From NCBI RefSeq assembly GCF_019703855.1, contig NZ_AP024086.1, positions 558,001 to 622,000 on the forward strand: 64,000 nt of DNA. Direction: 5' to 3'. Numbering within the stretch: the stretch's first letter is position 1; every line of letters begins with the position of its first letter. The stretch is from Desulfomarina profundi (GTDB lineage Bacteria; Desulfobacterota; Desulfobulbia; Desulfobulbales; Desulfocapsaceae). This document shows positions 18,387-25,789 of the stretch, one piece after another. Below the pieces are notes generated by a model. That model ran no database searches. It was not told the origin of the DNA and saw only the letters and a program-made list of their open reading frames with translations. The position numbers and the translations under genes were made by a program.

Positions 18387-19576
18387 ATGATACAGGTTAT
18401 TCGGACAGAACAGAAGCCCATAAAACTCTGGCTTCAGAATATTGAACCTGGTGCTCTTTCGCAGGCAAGGAATCTAGCAAATCTGCCGTTTGTTTTTCGT
18501 CATATTGCGATAATGCCTGACGCACACCAGGGATATGGTATGCCCATTGGTGCTGTGATGGCAACCCGTGGGGTTGTAGTTCCAAATGCGGTAGGTGTGG
18601 ATATCGGCTGTGGTATGTGTGCGGTAAGGACATCCCTGACCGGGCTGGATAAAAAGAGTCTCCAAATGATTCTCGGTGGATCCAAAACGATGAAAGGTGG
18701 TATCCGGGGTAAGATACCGCTCGGGTTCAGCCACAGGTCGTCACGGCAGAAGGACTGGCTTACAGGAGAACGGAAAAATGAACTGTCGGGTTGGTCGGTT
18801 ATTGAAAGGGAATATAATTCATCTTTGAAGCAGATAGGTACTCTGGGGGTGGAAATCATTTTATCGAAATACAGCAGGGTGACGATGGTTTTATCTGGCT
18901 GATGATTCATTCGGGGAGCAGGAATATTGGTTTCAAGGTGGCTAAACGGTATAACGAACTTGCTGTCTCCCTGCGCGGGAAAATGCCTTTTTCAGTGCCG
19001 AAACAATGGCAGCTTGCCGCTTTACCTCTGGAGAGCGATGCAGGGCGGAACTACATGCTGGAAATGCAGTGTTGTGTTGATTTTGCTCTTGCCAATCGAA
19101 GGTTGATGATGGATCATGTGAAAGCCTCTATTTCTGAGGTGGCAGGTCCTGTAGAATATTCCGAGATGATCAATGTGTCCCATAATTTTGCTGCAATGGA
19201 AACCCATTTCGGCCAAAAAGTCATGGTGCACAGAAAAGGAGCCACCCGGGCTTTTGCTGGACAGACAGGTATTATTCCCGGCAGCCAGGGGAGCGCAAGT
19301 TATGTGGTGAGGGGCAAGGGAGAATCGGAAAGTTTCATGTCCTGTTCCCACGGTGCCGGACGGAAAATGGGAAGGAAGGAAGCCCGGCGGAAACTGGATC
19401 TGGCCAGTGAAAAAAGGAAGTTGGACAAGCTGGGTATTATCCATGCAATCCGTTCCCGAAAAGATCTGGATGAAGCTCCCGGTTCCTACAAGGATATTTC
19501 AAAAGTTATGGCGAATCAGAAGGATCTGGTTGAAATTGTCGTCAAGTTGCGACCTCTGGCTGTGATCAAAGGGTAA
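18387..19576 (+). CDS. rtcB: RNA-splicing ligase RtcB (frameshifted in this sequence)
   Basis: RtcB joins RNA 2',3'-cyclic phosphate and 5'-OH ends via GTP and Mn2+. The N-terminal half has MPDAHQGYGMPIGAV and VGVDIGCGMCAVRT. The C-terminal half has MIHSGSRNIG, NVSHNFAAMETHFG, HRKGATRAFAGQ and the guanylylation-site region SCSHGAGRKMGRKEA. Between them the frame breaks at the G run 18845-18849. One added G gives TLGGGNHFIEIQQGDDGFIWLMIHSG, here quoted in parts as TLGGGNHFIE and DGFIWLMIHSG, exactly the family sequence. The start is ATG 18387 (MIQVIRTEQ). No archease or RtcA gene is adjacent. Confidence 0.92.
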
Positions 19577-19593
19577 ATAAACTGGAGAATCCC

Positions 19594-20460
19594 ATGGAAG
19601 GTGTAGTTTTTTTAAATAATGAGTTCATGCAGGCAGATCAGGCGAAGGTGTCCATTTTCGACCGAGGATATCTGTTCGGAGATGGGGTGTATGAAGTTGT
19701 TCCTGTGATTCATTCCTGCCTGATTGACAGGGATAATTTTCTGGAGCGGCTGGATTACAGCCTCAGTGTGGTCGGTATTGACTGGCCCTGTTCCAGGGAG
19801 CGGTATCTTGCCATGCTGGAGGAGCTTATCCGCCGTAATAACCTGGTGGAGGGAGGGGTGTATACCCAGGTGACTCGGGGTGTTGCACCACGGGACTTCG
19901 GCTTTCCCGGGGACTGTTCTCCTTCCTGTATGGCCTTCGCCCTGAAAAAGAAACTGGTGGACAATCCTCTGGCGAAAAGTGGAGTCTCCGTGGTGACGGT
20001 TCCGGATATTCGCTGGAAGAGAAGAGATGTGAAATCGATAGCCCTGCTCGGTCAGTGCCTGGCAAAGGAGGAAGCGGTCAGAAAAGGTGCTTTTGAGGGA
20101 TGGATGGTCGAGGATGGTTTTGTAACGGAAGGGACTTCATCCACCGCCTATATTGTGAAGGGACAGACTATTGTGACCAGGCCGCTTTCCCGTTCTATTC
20201 TCCCGGGGATCAGACGGAAAAGTCTCCTTCGTCTTGCCCGTAAAGAAAAAATTGCAATTGAGGAGCGATTGTTTACAGTTAAAGAAGCACTTGAGGCGGA
20301 TGAAGCCTTTTTGAGCAGTGCGACTACACTTGTTTTACCGATTACCCAAATTGACGGCCGGACAATTGGAGACGGAAAACCGGGGAGAATGGCGGAACAT
20401 CTTCGGGAGCTTTATATCCGTATGGCATTTGAAGAGGCCGGACAAAAAACATCAAGTTGA
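19594..20460 (+). CDS. dat: PLP-dependent class IV aminotransferase, D-amino acid transaminase-like
   Basis: 288 residues, fold type IV. FDRGYLFGDGVYE is the N-terminal signature. DIRWKRRDVKSIALL contains the PLP lysine (DVKS) and the RWKR pattern typical of D-alanine transaminase, and VTEGTSSTAYIV is the cofactor phosphate-binding turn. It would interconvert D-alanine and D-glutamate for peptidoglycan, in keeping with the nearby dipeptide epimerase. A branched-chain aminotransferase is the main alternative. It follows rtcB by 17 bases. Confidence 0.78.
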   Translation: MEGVVFLNNEFMQADQAKVSIFDRGYLFGDGVYEVVPVIHSCLIDRDNFLERLDYSLSVVGIDWPCSRERYLAMLEELIRRNNLVEGGVYTQVTRGVAPRDFGFPGDCSPSCMAFALKKKLVDNPLAKSGVSVVTVPDIRWKRRDVKSIALLGQCLAKEEAVRKGAFEGWMVEDGFVTEGTSSTAYIVKGQTIVTRPLSRSILPGIRRKSLLRLARKEKIAIEERLFTVKEALEADEAFLSSATTLVLPITQIDGRTIGDGKPGRMAEHLRELYIRMAFEEAGQKTSS

Positions 20461-20467
20461 GGAAACT

Positions 20468-20974
20468 ATGAAAAAAACAGCGTATGTCGTTGTGGGGCTG
20501 ATCCTGTTGTCTCTGCCTGTTTCCGGTTTTGCCGCAAATACTGTGGTGCGTGTGCCCGGTGTTGAAATCAGGGATGATGGAAGTGTCTCCGCGCCTGGTG
20601 TGGAGATCGGTGCTGACGGTTCTGTCAGTGCGCCCGGTGTGGAAATTGACCGACATGGGAATGTTGAGGCGCCGGGAGTGTCAATTCGTGGTGTGGGCAG
20701 TAACAACGACAATAGGATTGTCCTGGATAGTGACGGTGGGGCCATTAATATTGCTGCCGACCATCAGGACGTTGAAATAAGTGGCGATAATAACCGGATT
20801 TCAGCCTCCGGCAGGATATTGAAAATGCATGTCAACGGTGACGCCAACACCATAAGACTTGAGGGAAGTGTGAAAAAAATAGAGGTGAGTGGGGATGACA
20901 ACCGCTTCTATTATTACAACCACGATACCGAAATTGTGGATGATGGTGATAACAATCGGTTTTTCAGAAGGTAA
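20468..20974 (+). CDS. Exported DUF3060-like beta-repeat protein
   Basis: 168 residues with a cleavable signal peptide (KKTAYVVVGLILLSLPVSGFA). It then has three to four tandem copies of a 14-residue unit of the form APGVEIxxDGSVS. The C-terminal half is a beta-helix-like stretch with recurring DDNRF/GDNNRI/GDANTI turns, as in DUF3060 proteins. The likely location is the periplasm or cell surface; the function is unknown. GAGGAAACT precedes the ATG at 20468, 7 bases after the aminotransferase stop. Confidence 0.7.
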   Translation: MKKTAYVVVGLILLSLPVSGFAANTVVRVPGVEIRDDGSVSAPGVEIGADGSVSAPGVEIDRHGNVEAPGVSIRGVGSNNDNRIVLDSDGGAINIAADHQDVEISGDNNRISASGRILKMHVNGDANTIRLEGSVKKIEVSGDDNRFYYYNHDTEIVDDGDNNRFFRR

Positions 20975-21004
20975 CGGTAGCCTGAATTCATCAGGGTTGT
21001 AAGA

Positions 21005-21925
21005 ATGGTTTATTTACGGAGGCTGCTGTTTATTTTTCCTCTGCTTCTTTCCAGTTGCGGACTGTTCACAGGTCCGACATATGACAATTACCGGCCGGAC
21101 AGGGAGAGGGGACGGACTCTGACTGTCTGGATGCTTTCTGATATCCAACCCGTAACAATTCCGGGCAGGCATGTCTTTGAACGGGCAATTAACGATACAG
21201 ACAGGGGTGTGACGGAGGTCAACCTTGCAGTGATTGCAGGGGATCTGCTCCAGGCGAGAAGTCAGGCGGAATCGTTCGAGTGGTTTCTTTCCACAAGGAA
21301 ACGTTCCTCAATACACAACTGGTATGAAATTGCCGGAAACCATGATGTTCGAAGTGGCCCTGTATTTCATCAATATATTAAAAAACCCGGTCATTATGGT
21401 GTCCGGGTAGGTAATATCCTTTTTCTTCTGCTCTCTGATGAATCCACAGCCTCAAGAACAGATATTTCCGATTCGGCTTTTCAATGGTGGCGGAAGGCAG
21501 TGCGGAACAATCAGCAGGATATAATCATCACTGTAACCCATGCCCAGCTCCTCCACAGCGGTTTATTCGCTTCCTTTGTGCCGAGCAGGCGCATCGCGGA
21601 TTCACGGCGATTTGAAAAAGTTCTGCGGGAGGAAAAGGTGGCCATATGGGCCTCCGGTCATTCACATCTGCCCCAGGGGATGTGGGGAACAATCAGTATT
21701 GAGCGGGAGCTGGGAGGCACCTGTTTTGTCAATGTCAGTGCCATCCGGGAAGATGCCTTCATGGACAGTCAGTCCCGGTTTTTTATCTTCGAAGACGGGT
21801 CTGATGTGGTGTGGATCCGTTCGAGAAATCATACAAAGGGGAGGTTTGATGCCGGACTGGATGTTCCCCTGAAGTTGGACAGGCCCTTTGCCTGGAACGG
21901 GAAAGCGCCCGAATTGGTACTCTGA
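21005..21925 (+). CDS. Calcineurin-like metallophosphoesterase lipoprotein
   Basis: 306 residues. The N-terminus ends in a lipobox LLLSSCG, so it is probably lipid-anchored. The metallophosphoesterase motifs follow in order: MLSDIQPV (D-x-[HQ] variant), IAGDLLQ, IAGNHDV, VTHAQ and ASGHSHLP. The first motif has Gln where His is common. It is probably a periplasmic phosphatase or phosphodiesterase; the substrate is unknown. It ends 50 bases from the convergent panE gene. Confidence 0.75.
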   Translation: MVYLRRLLFIFPLLLSSCGLFTGPTYDNYRPDRERGRTLTVWMLSDIQPVTIPGRHVFERAINDTDRGVTEVNLAVIAGDLLQARSQAESFEWFLSTRKRSSIHNWYEIAGNHDVRSGPVFHQYIKKPGHYGVRVGNILFLLLSDESTASRTDISDSAFQWWRKAVRNNQQDIIITVTHAQLLHSGLFASFVPSRRIADSRRFEKVLREEKVAIWASGHSHLPQGMWGTISIERELGGTCFVNVSAIREDAFMDSQSRFFIFEDGSDVVWIRSRNHTKGRFDAGLDVPLKLDRPFAWNGKAPELVL

Positions 21926-21974
21926 CCATAAGTTTTTACGCTTTTGCCGCCATTTCTCATTCGCTCAGTCGGTG

Positions 21975-22934
21975 TCATATTTGAAGTTCCCGGAGCTTCT
22001 GTTGTTCTCTGAACCTGACCAGTGATGTCAGCATGTCACAGGTGGGCGTCGGTATAGTCATCTTTTTTCCCTGGTCACTGACAAATCCGGTCAGGGCGTC
22101 AATTTCCGTCTGCTTACCGTTTTCCAGATCCTGGAGCATTGAAGGGCGGTGGTTGAAGGTGGCCGGGAGCAGCCTGCCATACAGTTCAACTTTATATTCA
22201 GTCGCATTTTCCCAGGGAGTGGTACCGCCCAGACCGGAGATTACAGCAAAGGTTTCTTCGATTATTCTGTTAATTATATCTTTTGTGCCCTCGTCCTCGG
22301 CCAGGGCACCATAATGAACTCCGAGAACGGCACCCAGGGGATTCAGTGCGCAGTTGTAAAGGAGTTTTGCAAAAAGAGATTGGTGGATGTCCTCGACAGC
22401 ACTGCAAGGATGGCCTGCCTGATCAATGGCTTTAGCAAGCTGTACGGCCATTGGGGAAGGCTCTCCTTTGCTGCTGTTGCCAATATGGATTGCATCTGCG
22501 GAGACTGTGATATTAATCAGGCCCGGCTCTACAATTTCAAAACCGGTAATGACTCTAGATCCCAAACTGCGTCCGGAGCCGAAAACCTCTTCCACCTTTT
22601 CCACATTTCCACAGCCGTTCTGCATGGAGACAATATCTCCCGCCCGTCGCGTCAGCAGGTGCAGTTCCTGAATGGCGAATTCTGTATCATAGCTTTTGGT
22701 GGTAATAAATGTGGCGTCATAGGTCTCTGTGGAGTCCGAAGCGTGGGAAAAAAGACCGATATTTTCCGCCGGCGCAACCCGACTGCCGAAGATGCCGGTT
22801 ACTCGCAGTCCATGTTGTTGAATCGATTCAATAAATCGCTCTCTCAGGATCAGATCAACCCGATGACCGTCAGCCGCCAGCATGCAGCCCAGGGCCTGGC
22901 CCAGTGCCCCTGCACCATATATCAATATCTTCAT
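21975..22934 (-). CDS. panE: Ketopantoate reductase-family protein
   Basis: 319 residues. The Rossmann motif ILIYGAGALGQALGCMLA binds NADPH. The catalytic Lys/Asn/Glu region follows (FAKLLYNCALNPLGAVLG) with the C-terminal helical domain. Family members reduce 2-dehydropantoate to pantoate for CoA synthesis. The family contains paralogues with other substrates, so panE is the most likely but not proven identity. Confidence 0.8.
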   Translation of the reverse strand: MKILIYGAGALGQALGCMLAADGHRVDLILRERFIESIQQHGLRVTGIFGSRVAPAENIGLFSHASDSTETYDATFITTKSYDTEFAIQELHLLTRRAGDIVSMQNGCGNVEKVEEVFGSGRSLGSRVITGFEIVEPGLINITVSADAIHIGNSSKGEPSPMAVQLAKAIDQAGHPCSAVEDIHQSLFAKLLYNCALNPLGAVLGVHYGALAEDEGTKDIINRIIEETFAVISGLGGTTPWENATEYKVELYGRLLPATFNHRPSMLQDLENGKQTEIDALTGFVSDQGKKMTIPTPTCDMLTSLVRFREQQKLRELQI

Positions 22935-22940
22935 TATGAA

Positions 22941-23171
22941 TCAGTTCCGCTTTGTCCCTGAATAGGTAAAAGCTTTTGCAATCATTTTATAAAAACTGCC
23001 CTTGTCTATACCTATATCCTTTCCACAGGTACAGATTATCTTGTTACCGCGGGTATCAAAAGCAAAAACTTTTGTTATTCGGTCCTTATGGCAGCGCAGC
23101 ACTTCCCCCTGACCGATCTTGTCGTATCGCCACAGTTTTTTTCTGCATGCCGCACATTTTAGTATAAGCAT
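22941..23171 (-). CDS. Small zinc-ribbon protein of unknown function
   Basis: 76 residues, starting MLILKCAACRKKLWRY. Two cysteine pairs (CAAC and CTC, with a further Cys at LRCH) suggest a single zinc site. The basic, nucleic-acid-binding-like composition is visible but no family was recognised. It lies 6 bases upstream of panE on the same strand. Confidence 0.55.
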   Translation of the reverse strand: MLILKCAACRKKLWRYDKIGQGEVLRCHKDRITKVFAFDTRGNKIICTCGKDIGIDKGSFYKMIAKAFTYSGTKRN

Positions 23172-23396
23172 GTTCTTTTTTCACTTTGTCCTGTATCTCT
23201 GACCCGGGTTTTTCCGGCTTTAAATATTTTTCTCCATATAAATTTTCGTACAAGCAATGTCGTATCGTTACTGTAATGTATGAATTGAATTTTTGGAAGA
23301 CGGAGTTCAGGGTAAATGGTATACTACTTTGTGAGGGTATTTTTGCAGGAATGAAATTGAATATGAACAGGCAGTTCTTAAATGCGGGAGAAAAAG

Positions 23397-24449
23397 ATGC
23401 GGTTTTTCAGAAAAAAAACGCTGACCGGCCTTGCCAGAACCTGTGGCTGAGCGGCTAAAATTGGTCCGACGGACTTGTCGGGCGCATTAAAAGGGCTGCA
23501 GGGGCCGACTGACAAGGATCTGCTGGTGGGGTTTGAGACATCGGATGATGCTGCAGTCTATAAAATATCCTCTGAAATTGCCATGATCAACACTGTTGAT
23601 TTCATCACACCACCTGTGGATGATCCATACTGGTTCGGGCAGATTTCAGCTGCCAATTCCATTTCGGATGTCTATTCCATGGGTGGCAGGCCACTGACGG
23701 CGCTGAATGTGGTGATGTTTCCTTCCGGTCATCTCGATATGGGTATTTTAAGGGAGATTCTCATGGGAGGCGCTGACAAGGTTGTGGAGGCTGGAGCCTG
23801 CCTGGTCGGAGGACATACGGTAGATGATAACGAACCGAAATATGGTCTCTGTGTGAATGGAGTCGTGCATCCTGACAGGATAATAACCAATGCGGGGGCC
23901 ATGCCGGGGGATATCCTGATTCTCACCAAGCCCCTGGGTTCCGGTGTACTGTTCAATGCGGTGCGATCAGGAAAATTCCCCTATGGTGAGTTGGAAAAAG
24001 AGGTCTTGCCGGTTTTGGCTTCCCTGAATAAGACAGCCATGGAAACGGCATTGCGTTATGAACTTCATGCGTGCACTGATATTACTGGTTTTGGGATTCT
24101 TGGTCATGCCCTGGAAATGGCTGACGGCAGTTCTGTGGGGATTGCTGTTGAGCATAGGGCCCTGCCATTTTACGGTGGAGCTCTGGATATGTATAAAAAA
24201 GGAGAGACAACCGGAAGCAACAGGGCCAACAGGGCGCTGGTGGGGAAATTCCCTTTCACCCTGGAATGTTCTCTTGGCAAGGCGGAAGAAGAAATACTTT
24301 ATGATCCGCAGACCTCAGGGGGACTGCTCCTGTCCCTACCGGCTGAACAGGGAGAACGGCTGCTGCAGGACCTGGTTGCTGAAGACATTACCGCTGCCCG
24401 AATCGGCGAGGTGTTCTCCGGCGGAAAAACAGCTCTTGTGGTTCGATAG
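23397..24449 (+). CDS. selD: Selenide, water dikinase SelD with in-frame UGA (selenocysteine)
   Basis: SelD makes selenophosphate from selenide and ATP, the selenium donor for Sec. The gene opens at ATG 23397 (MRFFRKKTLTGLART), with GGGAG upstream, and reads CG-UGA-AAKIGPTDL with UGA at 23448-23450 (residue 18). Known SelD proteins have Cys or Sec at this exact place before AAK(L/I)GP. A hairpin suited to a bacterial SECIS follows. The ATP-binding domain carries DDAAVY, VDFITPPVDDPYWFGQISAANSISD (seen in parts) and GGHTVDD. The total is 350 residues, and the frame after UGA is open to 24449. A normal gene call would start after the UGA and miss the catalytic residue. Confidence 0.92.
23464..23483 (+). 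promoter_or_regulatory. Predicted bacterial SECIS hairpin in selD
   Basis: GTCCGAC (23464-23470) pairs fully, with one G-U, to GTCGGGC (23477-23483). The loop is GGACTT and begins 21 bases after the UGA. A bSECIS needs a stem-loop at this spacing with G early in the loop. Confidence 0.7.
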
Positions 24450-24464
24450 TTGTTTTCATGGACA

Positions 24465-24809
24465 TCAGGAGCTGGCTCGAAGTTGTTCCAGGGAATCGTC
24501 CAGGTTCTGATAGATGGTGATAAAGGAATCAAAACCCGAAATTTCAAATACCTCCTGCACATGATCCTGCATGCAGCAGGTCACAAAGCAGTAAGGTGAT
24601 GATTTATAGGCTTTGGCTGTGTTGAGAATGATACGCAGTCCGGCGCTTGAGATATAGTCAAGTTCATTAAAATTGAGCACTAGGTGACAGTCTGGAGAAT
24701 GAAGAAAATCCTGTACCTGTTTTTCAAACTGTGGAGCAGTTCGTGAGTCAAGCCTCCCTTTGAGGTCGAAAATAGTAGCGTTATCCATGCGGCTTATTTC
24801 TGTTTCCAT
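24465..24809 (-). CDS. STAS-domain anti-sigma factor antagonist
   Basis: 114 residues with the SpoIIAA/RsbV fold. LKGRLDSRTAPQFE is in the first half, and NELDYISSAGLRIILNTAK carries the phosphorylatable Ser (SSAG). Such proteins titrate RsbW-type kinases when dephosphorylated. The neighbour just upstream is the matching kinase. No sigma factor gene is adjacent, so the partner switch may act on another target, such as the associated ABC protein. Confidence 0.88.
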   Translation of the reverse strand: METEISRMDNATIFDLKGRLDSRTAPQFEKQVQDFLHSPDCHLVLNFNELDYISSAGLRIILNTAKAYKSSPYCFVTCCMQDHVQEVFEISGFDSFITIYQNLDDSLEQLRASS

Positions 24810-24829
24810 AGAATTGTACAGACAGTCAC

Positions 24830-25252
24830 CTATCTGTTCTCCTCCGGCAGAAGTTTTTTCAGGGTAAGAATATTTTTTTTGCCTGTTCGTTTGTAGCTGC
24901 AGCTATTGCTGAATTTGCGGACAAGGTGTATCCCGAGTCCCCCGCATGTTCGTTCTTCGAGGGGGAGGGATATATCCGGAATGGGGGTAATGGTCGGGTC
25001 AAACGGCGGACCTGTATCCGTCAGTATTATTGTTATACTATTATCTTTTTTAATAAGTCGTATTGTAATCTCAATCTCCCTGTCACAGTTGCCGTGCTCG
25101 ATGATATTGGACACCAGTTCATCCAGAATGAGATTCATTTCGGATATTATCCGGCGGGTAAGATTCCATCTTTTTTTGAGTTTTGCAAGAACCGCATGGA
25201 TCGTTGTGAGTTCCGAGCAGTCATTTCGTATTTGAAAGAAGATGTCCATCAC
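24830..25252 (-). CDS. RsbW/SpoIIAB-like serine kinase (anti-sigma factor type)
   Basis: 140 residues of GHKL ATPase fold. The N box is NLILDELVSNIIEHG, the G1 box is LTDTGPPFDP and the G2 box is GGLGIHLVRKF. These proteins bind ATP, phosphorylate STAS partners and sequester sigma factors or regulators. It is followed 20 bases later by the STAS gene on the same strand, so the two form a partner-switching pair. Confidence 0.87.
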   Translation of the reverse strand: MMDIFFQIRNDCSELTTIHAVLAKLKKRWNLTRRIISEMNLILDELVSNIIEHGNCDREIEITIRLIKKDNSITIILTDTGPPFDPTITPIPDISLPLEERTCGGLGIHLVRKFSNSCSYKRTGKKNILTLKKLLPEENR

Positions 25253-25273
25253 CGTGCCTTGATCATGATCTTT

Positions 25274-25789
25274 TCAGAGTGCTGTTACTCCCAGCCTGGA
25301 AAAACAACAGGGAGCCGCCTCAGATATATTGGTTCTTTCCCAGCGGTTGATTTCTTTTAAAACCGCCTTGAGAGAGAGTGGTTGTACTTCGGGAAACTGT
25401 TCCAGTATTTTCTGGAACTGTTCACGATCAATGGTGAGAACCCTGGTTTTCTTCTCGGCCTTCAGGTTAAAGAGGGCAATGTTCTGGCCGAAAAGAGAAA
25501 GTGAGCCGATGAAGTCTCCCGCTATGAATTTCCTGATGGTTTCTGTAGTACCGTTTTCCCCATTTGTGGTCAATACCAGACAACCTTCGAGAACCAGGTA
25601 GGCCCGATCTGTGTCGTCTCCCTTTTCATAGAGCAGGTCTTCCGGCAGAAAATCACCTCTTGTGGGCAGAAGAGCTAAAATTTTCAGAGCCTGAAGAGGA
25701 AATGCGGAAAAAAACGGCAGCTCTTTTAAAAGCTCGAGGTTCTGGTGCATTTCAGGAACTGTTTCGCTGTTTACCGTAGATGAGTTCAT
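25274..25789 (-). CDS. Cyclic nucleotide-binding domain protein
   Basis: 171 residues from MNSSTVNSETVPEMHQ, chosen because AAGGA lies 7 bases upstream. It overlaps the ABC gene end by 38 bases. The single cNMP-binding fold has the segments LPEDLLYEKGDDTDRAYLVLEG and FIAGDFIGSLSLFG (the PBC loop region). There is no HTH, so it is not a Crp-type transcription factor. It probably senses a nucleotide or acts as a structural module for the transporter or partner switch. Confidence 0.8.
   Translation of the reverse strand: MNSSTVNSETVPEMHQNLELLKELPFFSAFPLQALKILALLPTRGDFLPEDLLYEKGDDTDRAYLVLEGCLVLTTNGENGTTETIRKFIAGDFIGSLSLFGQNIALFNLKAEKKTRVLTIDREQFQKILEQFPEVQPLSLKAVLKEINRWERTNISEAAPCCFSRLGVTAL

Noticed and set aside
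23186-23458. 90-codon frame before selD
   Set aside because: It overlaps the start of selD in another frame, has no recognised features and ends at the Sec region by chance.
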